DNA of 64,000 bases from Anthoceros angustus (Eukaryota > Streptophyta > Anthocerotopsida > Anthocerotales > Anthocerotaceae). A program made the translations under genes and the position numbers. The stretch covers positions 744,001 to 808,000 of the forward strand of contig MU008156.1 in assembly GCA_010909165.1 (NCBI GenBank). The letters are read 5' to 3'. Below, piece after piece: positions 1-11,631 of this stretch (positions within the stretch are counted from its first letter, which is position 1; each line of letters begins with the position of its first letter). The notes beneath the pieces are model-generated. The model did no database searches, was not told the origin of the DNA, and saw only the letters and a program-made list of their open reading frames with translations.

Positions 1-44
1 AAAATCTTCCCACTCAATTTAAACCATAATATGTATGCACTTAC

Positions 45-957
45 CGTCCACCCAGCTTCCGCAGTATTTTTGTTGAAGCCATTTTCGGCAACCACCCATA
101 TTTGTGAAATTGTTGCGCCACCCCCGTTAGCAGGGACTTGGGGGTTCCATATACTAATGGAAGATGTTGCACCATGAAAAGGAAGTCCTGTGAACTCGTC
201 TCTTGCATACTACATCCAAAAGATATAAGGACATTAGCTTTGTAAGGTTAGCTTCATTCACCGCATTGATCCACATACAGTATTGAATAAAAGCATCATG
301 AATACAGTTACGTACATCATGCACAGCTCCATCATTCACGGCATCAAGATGAGAGGATTTGATATTTTTTCGCAGATTATGTGCTTGTTTCAAACGTTCA
401 AGATCATCTTCCAATATGCGTCGCACAGGAATAGTTCCCTCTTGGCACATGCCAACTTCTCGATGATACACTTGAACATTGGAAGAACCTCCCATGGCTT
501 TTAGTTGTAAATGTTGAAACGATGGAGGTGGTTTCTGCAAGTACATAGCAAGAAAACATTTACATACATGTAAATTAAAAAAAAAAACAATCTCATATAT
601 TTAAAACCATTTGAGACATACTTGAAGAACATGATCTTTGAACAATGGATGTTGCAAAGTTAATTGGTCTTCAATTCTCACACAATCCACAATGGAACCA
701 TCTGAAAGCTATTCATATATATATCTCAAATGAGTATAAGATAAACAAAAATAAAATAAACTTTCACCATCATAATAAACATGTTAGGAAATGAATACAT
801 TATGAGACGTCACAAAAGGTCGATTGACAATATCCAAGTCCAATGTTTCCACTTCGAATGAGTTCTTCAGATGGGAACTGTGAATCATATTATTTTTTCC
901 ACAAAACAAAATAATATAGACAAACCATATAATGCATGACAACAATGAGGCAGTCAT
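45..957 (-). CDS. Neprosin-domain (DUF239/DUF4409) protein, 5' part, runs off the window
   Basis: Four phase-0 exons can be joined on the minus strand: 957-799, 708-622, 534-316 and 209-45. The last ends in a GTAAGT donor, so the rest lies before position 1. The start ATG opens a hydrophobic signal peptide (MTASLLSCIIWFVYIILF). Exon 2 carries DGSIVDCV and QHPLFKDH, as in the neprosin propeptide. Exon 3 carries CQEGTIPVRR, the propeptide signature. Exon 4 carries SIWNPQV, ISQIWVV and NTAEAGW, which open the neprosin catalytic domain. Neprosins are secreted prolyl endopeptidases first known from pitcher-plant fluid; most plant homologues have no known substrate. The catalytic glutamates cannot all be checked because the domain is cut. 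The gene is AT-rich, unlike the GC-rich neighbour on its right. Family assignment is from recalled motifs and is fairly sure; activity is inference. Confidence 0.8.
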
Positions 958-1845
958 CTTTTCCTCTGTGAAAAGTGTGATCTGAAGTTTTTTGTTTTTC
1001 TTTCTCTTCATGCTATACATATATAGCCCAAAGGGGATGCAATCTTTCGAACTAAATAACAAAATCTCGATATATATATAATTTTTACATATAAACTCTC
1101 TTAGTATATCTCATCTCTTTTTCTTACATAAAATCTTCTTTCCTTTACATGTCAATATTTACAAGACATTCTTCAAGCACCCAATAATTTTTTTCCATCA
1201 TTATTCAAGTAATACAACCAATCTTAATATTTCCTATTAAAAAAATCAATTTTGCTTGCATTCGCTTCTTACAATACAAACCAACACAAGAAGTGAAGTG
1301 AGCCTCATAGTTAAGCATCCATACCTTCTTACACGTATAGAACAACACAAGAAGCGAGACTCACAGCCAATCATCAATCCCTTCTTACAGCCCTGAGGTA
1401 CAAAACAATTCACGACAGGCCAGCCTCACAACAAAGGAGGATCAATCCCTTCTCCCAATCCTCAGGTAGAAAACAACACCAGGAAGCGAGCTTGGCAGCC
1501 AAGCATCAATCCCTGGAGTCCTAGCGTCCCCAGGTACAAAACCACCCAAAGTGAGCCTCACAGCTGATCATCAATCCCATCCTACAGTCCTCAGGTAAAA
1601 AACAACAGCCAGACGTCAGGCTAAAGGTGCTATGGCATCAAAGGAATATGATGTGCAGGCCGCTTTGTGAAGCACCTTGCCATATAGTGGACGTCATCTG
1701 CCCTGTGGGGATGTCGTCTGCCTTGTGGGCAAGTCAGCTGCGTCCACTTTGAAGTTCGCTGGGTTCGGTGGTGAACACCCATGAGGGAGACGGGGGTTTG
1801 GCCCAGCATGTCACCAAGTGTTTGAACACTTGAGAAGATATCTTC
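958..1845. other. AT-rich intergenic stretch upstream of the neprosin gene
   Basis: This stretch lies between the start of the neprosin-like gene and the stop codon of the NPF gene. The part next to the neprosin start is AT-rich and could hold its promoter. The middle holds the degenerate tandem repeat listed separately. No convincing coding exon was seen. Confidence 0.5.
1261..1610. repeat. Degenerate tandem repeat, about 65-bp unit
   Basis: Five to six imperfect copies share the phrases AAGCGAGCCTCACAGCC, ATCATCAATCCCTTCTTACAG and CCTCAGGTACAAAACAAC. Copies differ by substitutions and small indels, so the array is old. It has no open frame and looks like a minisatellite. Confidence 0.7.
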
Positions 1846-3871
1846 TCAAGTGACCTTGTAACGGTACCTCCAAGCAACGAGGCAGAAGGCAGCGAGGTTG
1901 ACAGTGCCCACGATAGCGAACATCCAGAAAAACTTGTCCAAGCTCGAGCGATTCACATTGGTGCCGATCCACGGGGGCTGTGTGCTTTCATTCACAACGG
2001 TGATGATGACGCTGCTGAGGAAGGTGCCGACACCCGCGATGCTGAGGTAGTAGCCGGTGCCCACGCTGCGCATGTGGTCGGGGGACTGGTCGTAGAAGAA
2101 TTCCAGCAACCCGGCGATGGTGAGGGCGTCCGCCACGCCCATTATCGCATACTGCGGCACCAGGTGGAAGACGGAGAGCGGGAGGATGGTCTTGGGGGAG
2201 TCCTGCAGGCCGTGCTGCCGGACGTACTCCAGCCTGCTGGTCTCGACAACAGCTGCGCACACCATGGATATGTTGGCAAGGAGCAGCCCAAATCCAACGC
2301 GCTGCAGCATGGAGATCCCGCGTGGGTTCCCGGTAAACCGCCGGGCCATTGGCACCAACACCCGATCGTAGACTGGGATGGTCACCATTATGGCAATCGT
2401 GGTGAAGACCTGCAAGGAAGCCGGGGGGATCCGGAAGTGGGGGCCGAGCCGGGTGTCCATCGTGGCTCCCATTCTTGTGAACACAGTCGCTCCCTGCCCG
2501 ACCGTGGCTGCGAAGATCAAGGTTGTCACCCACACCGGAATCATGTTCACAAACAGCTTGATCTCCTCCACTTCAGTGACGGTGCAGAGTCGCCAATGAG
2601 AGCTGTGGGCTGTGGGTATGGCGGCCTTGTCCAGAAATCTGCCAGGCATGAGTGAAATTGGCTCGAATTGCTTTTGCAAGCAGATAATTTAAAAGGACTT
2701 CGGCTCAGCTGCACTCACCTCAAGGATTTGGTGTGGGGAATTAGACGCTGGCCCGGAGGCGGGGACTTGGTGCCGATGTCGATCTCGTAGAGCAGGTTGG
2801 GGTCGGCAGGCAGCTTCACATTCCAGTTCCGGGCGGCTGCAACCAGCACTCGGGCTATCTGCGTGAAGGGGCTGCCTAAGTGTGTCTGGTATCGGTACAA
2901 TTTGGTGCCTGCGAAGAATAGAGTCAAGGAGATGGCCAACACGATAGTGGGGATCCCGAAGCCCCAGCTCCAGGACACGTTATCCTGGACGTAGACCACC
3001 ACGGTGACGGCCAAGAGAGTCCCGGTTCCGATCATCATGTACCACCAATTGAAGAAGGAGTTCTTCCGGAGCGACTCCTTTGCATCCCCGTAGTCGAACT
3101 GGTCTGCCCCGAAGGAGGAGACGTTGGGTTTCATCCCACCTGATCCCAGCGCTGTGACGTAAAGCGCGCAGTAGAAGAAAGCCACCTGAGCTCCCGTGGC
3201 TTTCTGGCAGGATCCGGCCTCGGCTGTGGGTTCGCACGTCGGGGGCTTCAGGCCGGGCACCGTGACCGACATGACCAGCATGAGCAGACCCTGTCGTTCA
3301 AAACGTGCACACGGGATTCCCGTCACCTGCATGCCTGCAAGCAATCTGCGAATTACGATGCTGTTGGATGAGAACTCACGATCATGTAGACGGCGCCGAA
3401 CAGGGCGATGGCTCTGTACCGCCCCAGGTACGCATCCCCCACGAACCCGCCGACGATGGGAGTGAGCAGGCTCGTCCCTTGCCAGTTGTTCACGCTCTTG
3501 GACGCCGTGGCCAGCCCTTGTTGCAGCACGTCGCTGAGGTACGTAACTAGGTTGGATCCAACCCCAAAGTACACCAGCCGCTCCGACAACTCGTTCCCTT
3601 CTCAACCACGGCAACAGATCCATCAGACTCTGATACGTGGTCAGAACCTTGCATCAGCAGCACCTGCAGTACTAGTCAAGATTGAAAGACTCTCACCGAG
3701 AATGAAGTAGCAGGGCGTCCAACCCCCCGTATGCAGCTTGTTGGCAGGCCTTCCCTTGCAATCCACCGACCCATCCTGCGTGAAGCAGCTTCCCGCATCC
3801 ATATCCCCGGCCTGGGCCCCATCTCTCTGACCAACATCCTGCCCGCCCTCACCGCTGTCCGGAGAGGGCAT
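1846..3871 (-). CDS. NPF (NRT1/PTR) family proton-coupled transporter
   Basis: Four exons join with matching phases: 3871-3697, 3597-3380, 3290-2719 and 2638-1846. They give 585 residues, the usual NPF length. Exon 1 ends in a GGWTPCYFILG-type opening. Exon 2 begins NELSERLVYFG, which holds the ExxER proton-coupling motif of TM1. Exon 3 has the PTR signature around FGADQFDYGD and the FFNWWYMMIG helix. Exon 4 starts RFLDKAAI, the conserved block after the central loop, and contains the later helices including EFFYDQSPDHMRSVG. NPF proteins import nitrate, peptides or hormones with protons across the plasma membrane or tonoplast; the substrate cannot be read here. The start ATG gives a short acidic leader of about 30 residues. 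The gene is GC-rich in coding parts with short introns. Family call is firm; subfamily is open. Confidence 0.95.
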
Positions 3872-4256
3872 CCTGCTGTCAACCTCGTCGCGAGCCGGTT
3901 ACAGCACCCAAGCGTAGTTCCCGCCGCAGGCAGTCTGTAGATGTGTATACTCTTGGCTTGCTTGCAATGCTCCAGGAATCATTGCGGCTGCAAAGCTGCC
4001 AGCTGAATCCAACGAGGCCGGGAACTAAGAAGCTCGCTTCACTTTCAAAGACCTCCCTGCTTTCCTGGTGCAACTCCAGTGCCGCCATAGAAAGCAACTA
4101 GAAGACCTGTCTCAGTCCGCTGCGCGATTTCCTCGTCTCTACACGTCACAGGAGGCATCGGTTGCAACCGGTTAACCCGTTAATTCAGCACAGTTTTTTC
4201 GACGTGCGGGAAATATGTTTATGCGATAAGGGGGAGAGCGGTGGCATTTGCACATA

Positions 4257-4377
4257 CTTTCCTCAATCGGGGAGGTGAACGAGAAATCAGACTCTACACA
4301 GACTTTCTTGTACACTCGTAGCCTTTCCTCAATCGGGGAGGTGAACGAGAAATCAGACTCTACACAGACTTTCTTGT
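4257..4377 (+). repeat. 55-bp perfect direct duplication with 11-bp spacer
   Basis: Copies at 4257-4311 and 4323-4377 are identical, beginning CTTTCCTCAATCGGGG and ending GACTTTCTTGT. Identity implies a recent event in the putative promoter region. Confidence 0.9.
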
Positions 4378-4850
4378 TTTGCTGTCAGACACAAGATCAC
4401 GCAAAGATGAGGCACAATCAACCAGCGACTGTTCCCAAGAGGCACACTGGTTAGTAGCTATGTATCAGCCTGGACAAGTATCAGCACCACTCACACAAGC
4501 CTGCAATACTACCACAATCTACCAGGACAGTTCGTTAGCTGCCAACAGTTCATTAATAGTACAGTGGAGGCAACACAAATGTGGTCATCACTACAAAGGA
4601 ATAGGGTAAATAAACAGTTACAGAATACGACTGTAGGGTAAGTAAACAGTTGCAGAACAAGACTGTTGTAGCAAGCCGAAAACATTGTACCCAATAGTAA
4701 GGCCAGGAGCAAGGCAAGGCTCTTGTGTCCCTCTCTTATACCAAGAGTGATACAGTAACCAATATGGTTCTCAAAGTCTCCAAAGAACATATTTACCTTC
4801 CAAAGGGCAGATTTGCCTAAAGCTTGGATCCTACAGAAGCCTTCTTTATC

Positions 4851-5005
4851 CTCGCTTCACTAACATCCTAGCTTCACTAACATCCTCGCTTCACCAACAT
4901 CCTCGCTTCAGACGAGTTTTTTTGGTTGTACGTATCGTATGAGCCTTATTCCGAGGTTATGACGAGTTTTTTTTGTTGTACATATCGTATGAGCCTTATT
5001 CCGAG
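4851..5005 (+). repeat. Short tandem duplications upstream of the GH28 gene
   Basis: First come three to four copies of an 18-bp unit (CTCGCTTCACTAACATC-like) at about 4851-4912. Then a roughly 48-bp segment (GACGAGTTTTTTTG to GAGCCTTATTCCGAG) is repeated twice at about 4914-4954 and 4963-5005, with two substitutions. No coding role is seen. Confidence 0.8.
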
Positions 5006-5398
5006 CTTGAGACGAAGGTGGTCCGTGGAGGGAGTTTGTCCTGTGCAGCCAAGCCAGCTGCCGGCCTGTGCTGGTGGGGATTTCCCTCCGCAGGGGTCCC
5101 AGAGTCCAGGAGGCCTGGGGAGAGCATCAACCATCGCGAGGTGGTTCATCAGGTGTCCCCTCAATTCCGACTTCCCTGGCTGCCACGTGCACGACAGTTG
5201 GTGCTCTGCTCGAAACAAGCAAGGCGATGGTGTCCTCCATGGCTTGTCCAGTTGCGGTGCGAACCTTCCTGCGCTTCTTGTTGCCCGGAAGAGGTCTCCC
5301 AGCGGGCTTTCATGTGGAGCGGTCTGGAGCGGCGTGAGGTGGCGGCCACCGGGCACCCTTCGCTTCAGTGTAGCCGGGGTGGGAGTCGGCTTGCCTTC

Positions 5399-5422
5399 GC
5401 TGCTGCTGCTGCTGCTGCTGCT
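5399..5422 (+). repeat. CTG trinucleotide run
   Basis: About eight uninterrupted GCT/CTG units lie 120 bp upstream of the GH28 start, probably in the promoter or 5' UTR. Confidence 0.9.
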
Positions 5423-5538
5423 CTTCCCTTCTGTTAGGGCGGGGGATCAGCAGGCTCGGGGTTTGTGTTTCGGCGTTGCTCTTGCAAGACAGGCAGGCGG
5501 TGATGGCGGGTGCGGAGTGAGCAGGTTGTTGGTTTGGG

Positions 5539-7741
5539 GTGGCTGGAGTTGGGGTTGTTGCAATGCAGAGATTGCCGTCTATCCCACGCGTGGGGCACCA
5601 GAAGTCGGAGATAAGGAGAGTTCTTGGTGCTGGTCATAAGTCGCGCCACTATGTTCTCTGCGTTGTGTGGGTGCTGGCTTTCGCGCTCCTCTTTGCTTGG
5701 CAGCGGGAGCAGATTGTGAAGTATGCGCCGTTTAGCCATGAGGAGGTTGTGGAGGCTGCACTGCCCTTTCCGACGCTGCGGCGGCACGTGTTTAATCTGA
5801 CGGATTTCGGAGCGGTGGGCGATGGGAGGGCGCACAATACGCAGGCGTTTGAGGCAGCAGTTGCTGCGATCCGGGTGGTGGCAGGGGATGGAGGAGGGCA
5901 GCTCAACGTTGGGCGGGGGCGCTGGCTCACTGCCCCTTTCAATCTCACCAGCCATATGACCCTGTTTCTGGCCAAGGGTGCCGTCATTCTGGGGATTCAG
6001 GTGAATTTTGTTTTGGCGTTTCCTGAGTTTGTACGCTGTCAGGCAGAGTTGGTGCTTGCTTGTAGAGGATTTGTTTGAGCTTTTTTTGAAGATTGTTTCT
6101 TTTCTTGACACTTCAGTAGGCAGGACGTTGGGTGCACATGGTGATCGAATGGAGGTGAAGAGCTAGTTTGCATGGTGGTAGCAGTGAGCTTGTGGTGGGA
6201 AGGAGGGATTGCAGCTGGAAAGGGGCTTTGTGACCAGCATGGAACAATGCGCAAGGTGAGAGGGATAGAAGGGGGGATGTGGAGGGGAGTTTACTGCTCA
6301 TGTGTGTAGTACCTAGGTGCTGCTGATGTGTGATGAATGAATCCTAGGCATTGCTTTCTGCATGTCTTCTGTGACCCAAGGTTTGCTCATGCTTACTCTT
6401 AGGACGAGAGCTACTGGCCTATCCTGCCTCCCTTGCCGTCATATGGACGTGGTCGCGAATACCCAGGTCCTCGGTATGGTAGCCTGATTCATGGTCAAAA
6501 ACTTGAGGACATTGTAATCACCGGTTATTTCTCACTCCGACACCATGCTTGTTTTCTTCGTTTTGGATTCTGTTGTAGATGTTCCTGCAGGACATACTTG
6601 ATCGATGTTGGATCCTTGCCGCTGCAGGTCACAATGGGACTATTGACGGGCAAGGGCAACGTTGGTGGCGCAAGTTCAGGCAGAAGAAATCTCGGCGCAC
6701 AAGGCCCTGCCTGGTGCAGTTCCAATGGTCCAAGAACGTTGAAATATCAAATGTCACTCTCAGAAACTCGCCCTTCTGGACTTTTCATCCTTACGACTGC
6801 AAGAATGTTACTGTCAGAGGAGTTACAGTGTTGGCACCAGATTCTTCTCCCAACACAGATGGCATAGACCCAGGTACTAGAAACAAGTCGAGCTTGCAGC
6901 TCCTTGTAATACTACACGATCTTCGAATCTTGCCCTAACGACTGCCACCTGCTTTTTTCAGACTCTTGCACAGATGTTGTGATAGAAGACTGCTACATAA
7001 GCGTGGGAGATGATGCAGTGGCTATTAAGAGCGGATGGGACCAGTATGGCATCAAGTATGGTCGACCTTGTGCCAACATCATCATCCGCAACCTAATTGC
7101 GCATGCTCCAGTGAGGTATTCACTTGCCCCCATCAATCGTTTCATCATGCGTGAGCACAGAAGTAGCTTGTGACATGCCGAAGAAAGAAAGAGGCCTTTA
7201 ACTGGGATGTGTTTACAGTGCTGCAGTCTCCATTGGCAGTGAAATGTCAGGTGGAGTGACCAATGTCTCCGTCGAGAACCTGCTTGCATGGGGCTCCAGG
7301 AGGGGAATCCGCATCAAAACCTCTGCAGGTAGAGGTGGGTACGTGACCAACATCAGATACAAGGATGTCAGGTTTGAGTCAGTGCGGGTTGGCATTGCCA
7401 TCAAGACCGACTACGGCGACCATCCAGACGAATACTTTGACCCTCTCGCCTACCCAAAGGTGGCAAACATCTCCTTCCACGACATCTACGGCAAAGATGT
7501 GCGCATTCCTGTGAGAATCTACGGCACCAAGGAAATCCCCATCACTGGACTGGAGTTCAAGAACGTGTATGTGGGTTCCAGTAAGAAAAAGAAACACATC
7601 TTCCAGTGCTCTTTTGTGGAAGGCAGAGTTGTGGGCAAAATCCAGCCCAGTCCTTGCGGAGATCTTGTGAGGTATCCAGCCAATGATGTCGAGCATGAAC
7701 TGAATGGCCCCATTGGAGCGAGTCCCCGAAACTCCAGCTGA
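5539..7741 (+). CDS. GH28 polygalacturonase-like protein, membrane-anchored
   Basis: Five exons join cleanly: 5539-6000, 6403-6523, 6628-6873, 6962-7115 and 7219-7741, giving 501 residues. An internal ATG at 5563 is an alternative start. Near residues 37-55 lies a hydrophobic stretch (YVLCVVWVLAFALLFAW), a signal anchor. Next come FNLTDFGAVGDG, typical of plant pectinases, and the GH28 motifs SPNTDGID, VGDDAVAIKSG and RGIRIKT. These supply the Asp residues that hydrolyse homogalacturonan and the substrate-binding Arg-Ile-Lys. The Gly-His-Gly motif is replaced by VSAAVSIGSEMSGG, as in the plant clade usually said to lack domain III. The likely role is cell-wall pectin remodelling in the secretory pathway or apoplast; activity on pectin is not certain. 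Confidence 0.93.
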
Positions 7742-8243
7742 GAGGCGGTCTTTGTTTCTTATAGTTGTCCTGTGGCTCAATGGCTTCCCAGGCCTGAACT
7801 AGCCGACACTTTTGGACTGGACGGTGTTGGTTCTGGGAACAGTGAAGTGGAAAGGCTTGCCGTATGTGTGCTCGGTTGTCCTGGAGAAACTATCATCCGA
7901 AAACATAGCCAACCGCGACCCCGGGGGCCACAATGGGTGTGCACTCAGCAGCCTCGGAAGAGTCGTAAGTCCCGCTGGCGGGGGGAATTCCCGAAGCCCC
8001 AACCAGGCCGGCACGTTTTGCTCAAGGCAAAGTACCCGCCACGTGCGGGCGAAGCCTGCGGTTCGAACCAGGGTGGTAGGGAAAATCGAGGCTTGGTGAT
8101 GGAGGGATGGAGGGATGGAGGATGGGGAGGTCGTGTGCTGTGCAGTGCAATGCAATGCAGCGGCGCACCATGAGTGGGAAACGACGCAGGCGCAAGTGTA
8201 GGAGGAAGAGGATTATGCTGATGCCGGAGGGGCAAGTCGCACG
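7742..8243. other. Intergenic region between GH28 and GRAS genes
   Basis: Moderately GC-rich sequence that should include the 3' UTR of the GH28 gene and the 5' UTR and promoter of the GRAS gene. A GGATGGAG micro-repeat lies near 8098-8120. No gene was seen. Confidence 0.5.
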
Positions 8244-11200
8244 ATGCAGGATTCCATGTGCGGCAGTCTGAGCCACGGCCTGCAGGGCCTGGAGATCGTG
8301 GAGGTTCCGGTTCCGGGAGCGGACGACGGGGACGGGGAAGCGGATTCGGAGGCCGAAGAGGAGCAGGAAGAGGAGGCGCAGGAGGAGGAGCCGGACTTGC
8401 TGCTGCTGGATATGGATTCCCCGGAGAGCTCCACGCTGCAGTGGATCGAGAACATGATTGACCTAGAGCAGTTGATGGAGGATTCCATGGACACGTCAGG
8501 TCCCGTGGAGCAGCAACAACAGCAGCAGCAACAACAACAACAACAGCAACAACAGCAACAACAGCAGCAACAGCAGCAGCAGCAAATGGATACAAAGCAG
8601 CAGCAGCAGCAAGGGCCGTCTTACTACAGCCCGGTGCCGTTGTACCAGCACCAGCACCTCAATATGTTCGCCGCGGTACAGTCACAGGGACAGGCACAGG
8701 GCGCACAGAGCGGGGGGAATGGCCACAAGAACTGTCTGATGCCGCACACTCACCCGCATCCGCATACCCCGCCGCGCAGGACAGCATCTCCGGCCCTCTC
8801 AGGGCTGCATTCGCCTCCGGCAACCCCGTATGCAGACTACGGGGGAATCATTCCGCCGCCGCGCTCCTCCTCGCCGGGCATGGCGGGAAACGCGTTCCTG
8901 GACTCCTCGCACCACCACCACGCCCGGAGCCACCAGCAGCAGCAGCAGCCGCCGCAACCCCAGCCGCAGCAGCATCAACAACACTACTCCCACTCCCAGC
9001 AGCTCTCGGGCCGGCGCCCGGGCGCGCACTCCATGAGCGTCAACATCTCCCGCCCCTCCCTCGCCCACCCGCACCCGGGCAGCCCCGGCTCCGGCTCCCG
9101 CTCCATCTCCCCCTTCCAGCAGTTCCTCAGCAGCGGCAGCATGTCCATCAGCGGCGGCAGGATGCACAAGGTGCCCTCGGCGCCGCAGCTGGAGCAGATG
9201 GGGATGGAGCAGCCGCAGCCGCAACCGCAGCCGCAGCAGCCGCAGCCGCAGCCGCAGCCGCAGAGGCAGGTGCCGCATGCGCACCAGGCTTACCCTTCCA
9301 TGTCCCCTGGGAACGGCAGCATGCAGACGCTCTCCTCCAGCCCGGTGGCGTCCGCGTCCGCCCCACCTCGCTGGCGCGGAGAAGCAGCAGCGGGAGCAGC
9401 AGCAGCCGCAGCCATAGCCACAGGTACGCGGGGCCGGGGCCGGGGCCGGGGCCCGCGCACGACTACGCCATGGAGCAGTACATGGTAGGCTCGCCCTCCC
9501 GCAGCGCCGCCGCATCGCACCTCCACGCCCACGGCCATGCGGGAGCAGCGGGGTCATCGGCCGGCCATGCCCGGAACAACTCCCTCTCGGGCCAGCTCTC
9601 CCACTCCCTCTCCTTCTCCAACTCCCCGCCCAGCCTGCCATCGCTCTGGTCCGCGGCCCCCGCGCCGCCATCCCACTTCAGCGCCGCGGCCATGGAGATG
9701 TCCTCGTCGGCCAGGCTCTCCGGAGCGGCATCGCTTTCGCAGGCATCGATTTTCTTCCTGACTAGTTGTTTCCATGTTCTCCTCCTTCCGTTGTATGTAG
9801 TTGTTCGTTGTTCGTTGTTCGTTGTTCAACACGTTTTGATTGTGGACATGGAATGGAGAAGGCGCAGGAAGGCGAGCCCATGGTGGGCATCGCGGAGCAG
9901 CAGCACGACAGCGGGCTGCAGCTGGTGCACCTGCTGCTGTCGTGCGCGGAAGCGGTGGCGCAGGACGACAAAATCCTGGCGCAGGGCAGCCTGCTGCAGC
10001 TGCAGCAGATGGTGTCGCCGATGGGGGACTCGATGCACCGCGTGGCGGCCTATTTCACGGACGCGTTACACGCGCGGATCATGGGCACGGGATCCCGCTC
10101 CTACATGGCGCTGCGGGCCTACGACCCCGCGTCCAGCGAGGAGGTGCTGGCGGCGTACCAGATCCTCTACCAGGCCTGCCCCTACGTCAAATTCGCGCAC
10201 TTCACGTCCAACCAGGTCGGGATCATCACATGGGCTGCTTTGAACACGATGCCATGCCATGAAATGCTTCAAGTGCTCTAATGCTGCCGTTCGCAGGCCA
10301 TATTCGAGGCGTTCGATGGCGAGGAGCGGGTGCACATCATCGACCTGGACATCCTGCAGGGCTACCAGTGGCCGACTCTGATGCAGGCGCTGGCTGCGCG
10401 GCACGGCGGAGCGCCCCGCCTGCGCATCACCGGCGTGGGGATGCCATTGGACGCGGTCCAGGAAACAGGCGAGTCACGATGAACCGCACACCCACGTCCT
10501 TTGCATCACGCCGCTCCCATGCGGCCGCAGCACGGAAAGAAAAAGGGAACAAAAGGGATGGCTGGAGCCCCATTGAAGCTGGGGGATGGGTGGCACCCCA
10601 TCTAAGCCACTGATGCGTCGGCGTGTGTTTGTGGTGTTTCAACGAAGTCATGTCTGGATGTCACTCCTCGAAGGGAGGACAGTTGGGTCGTCACTTCATC
10701 CTCATGCTCTCCTGGAACTCATTAGTAACAGACAATGTGGATCGCATCGCAGGAAAGACGCTGGCCACAATTGCCGAGTTCCTGCAGATGCCCTTCGAGT
10801 TCCATGCCGTGGGCGAGCGCCTGGAGGACGTGCAGGTACGCACGGCCACCCGCACCTACACCACCACCTTTTGCTGCTGCAAGTTTACCTCGCCTACTTC
10901 TCCTTCGCTTCTTCCGCCCTCTGCCGCCTTCTTCCCAGATGTTTGGAAATTGTGCAGGCCTACATGTTGCAGCGGCGCGTGGGCGAGGCGCTGGCGGTGA
11001 ACTCTGTCAACAGGCTGCACCGGCTGCTGTCCATGAACAACGACCCGGTCACCCCGCTGGTGGGGATTCTGCACATGATCCGGGAGCAGGCTCCAAAGAT
11101 CGTGACGCTGGTGGAGCAGGAGGCGTCGCACAACGGCCACTTCTTCCTCGGCAGATTCCTGGAAGCCTTGCACTACTACTCGGCCATCTTCGATTCTCTG

Positions 11201-11631
11201 GACGCCACGCTCCCGCAGGTCAGTTGCCCGCTCTCCTCCACCTCATTCCAGGAGTCCATGACATGTGCAGGAAGGTAGAGCCCGTGAGATGACATGCGCG
11301 CATCCGCCCATGGATGTCCCTATGGCACGTGCAGGAAAGCCCTGAGCGGGCCAAGGTGGAGCAGCTCATATTCGCGCAGGAGATCACCAACATCGTGTCG
11401 TGCGAGGGGACCGAGCGGGTGGAGCGGCACGAGAAGCTGGAGCGGTGGCGCAAGATCATGGAGAGCATCGGCTTCCAGAGCGTGCCGCTCAGCCAGAACG
11501 CCACCCACCAGTCGCGCCTCCTGCTCGGGCTCTACAGCTGCGACGGATACACGCTGGTCGAGGACAAGGGCTGCCTGCTCGTGGGCTGGCAAGATCGGCC
11601 CATCGTCGCCGCCTCTGCCTGGCGATGTTAG
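8244..11631 (+). CDS. GRAS-family transcription regulator with long polyglutamine N-terminus
   Basis: The N-terminal exon (8244 to about 9756) encodes an acidic patch, a run of about 30 glutamines, and Gln/Pro/His/Ser-rich sequence. The GRAS domain spreads over exons ending at 10215, then 10297-10468, 10753-10835, 10958-11218 and 11335-11631. Visible motifs in order: LHR1 with [13 protein letters not shown], the VHIID block ([21 protein letters not shown]), the LHR2/PFYRE region with [23 protein letters not shown], and the C-terminal SAW block ([13 protein letters not shown]) two residues before the stop. GRAS proteins are plant nuclear regulators of development, hormone and symbiosis signalling. 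The subfamily is not resolved. Two points are odd: the N-terminal frame changes near 9340-9380 without an obvious intron, and the intron after 10468 begins GCGAGT. The intron near 9757-9850 has unresolved ends. Confidence 0.93.
8511..8612 (+). repeat. CAG/CAA microsatellite encoding polyglutamine
   Basis: Mixed CAG and CAA codons encode about 29 consecutive glutamines, then MDTK and five more. The codon mixing should slow slippage. It lies inside the GRAS N-terminus; further Gln/Pro runs occur at about 8935-8985 and 9210-9270. Confidence 0.95.
10469..10752 (+). other. Probable GC-AG intron in the GRAS gene
   Basis: The exon ends GAAACAG and the intron starts GCGAGT, with the acceptor GCATCGCAG before GAAAGACG. 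Joining there restores the frame as [15 protein letters not shown], the usual GRAS sequence. No GT donor in a suitable place does this. GC-AG introns are a known minor class with donor AG|GCAAGT. Confidence 0.75.

Larger units (their letters stand above)
3872..5538. other. Intergenic region between divergent NPF and GH28 genes
   Basis: This stretch separates the NPF start (minus) from the polygalacturonase start (plus), so it should hold both promoters. It contains three small direct-duplication sites and a CTG run, listed separately. Several overlapping open frames on both strands lack family features or splice-consistent continuation and are probably chance in GC-rich DNA. Confidence 0.5.

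Noticed and set aside
4926-5639. 237-codon plus-strand open frame upstream of GH28
   Set aside because: Cys/Trp/Gly/Ser-rich chance frame in GC-rich DNA; it overlaps the GH28 start in another frame and has no motif.
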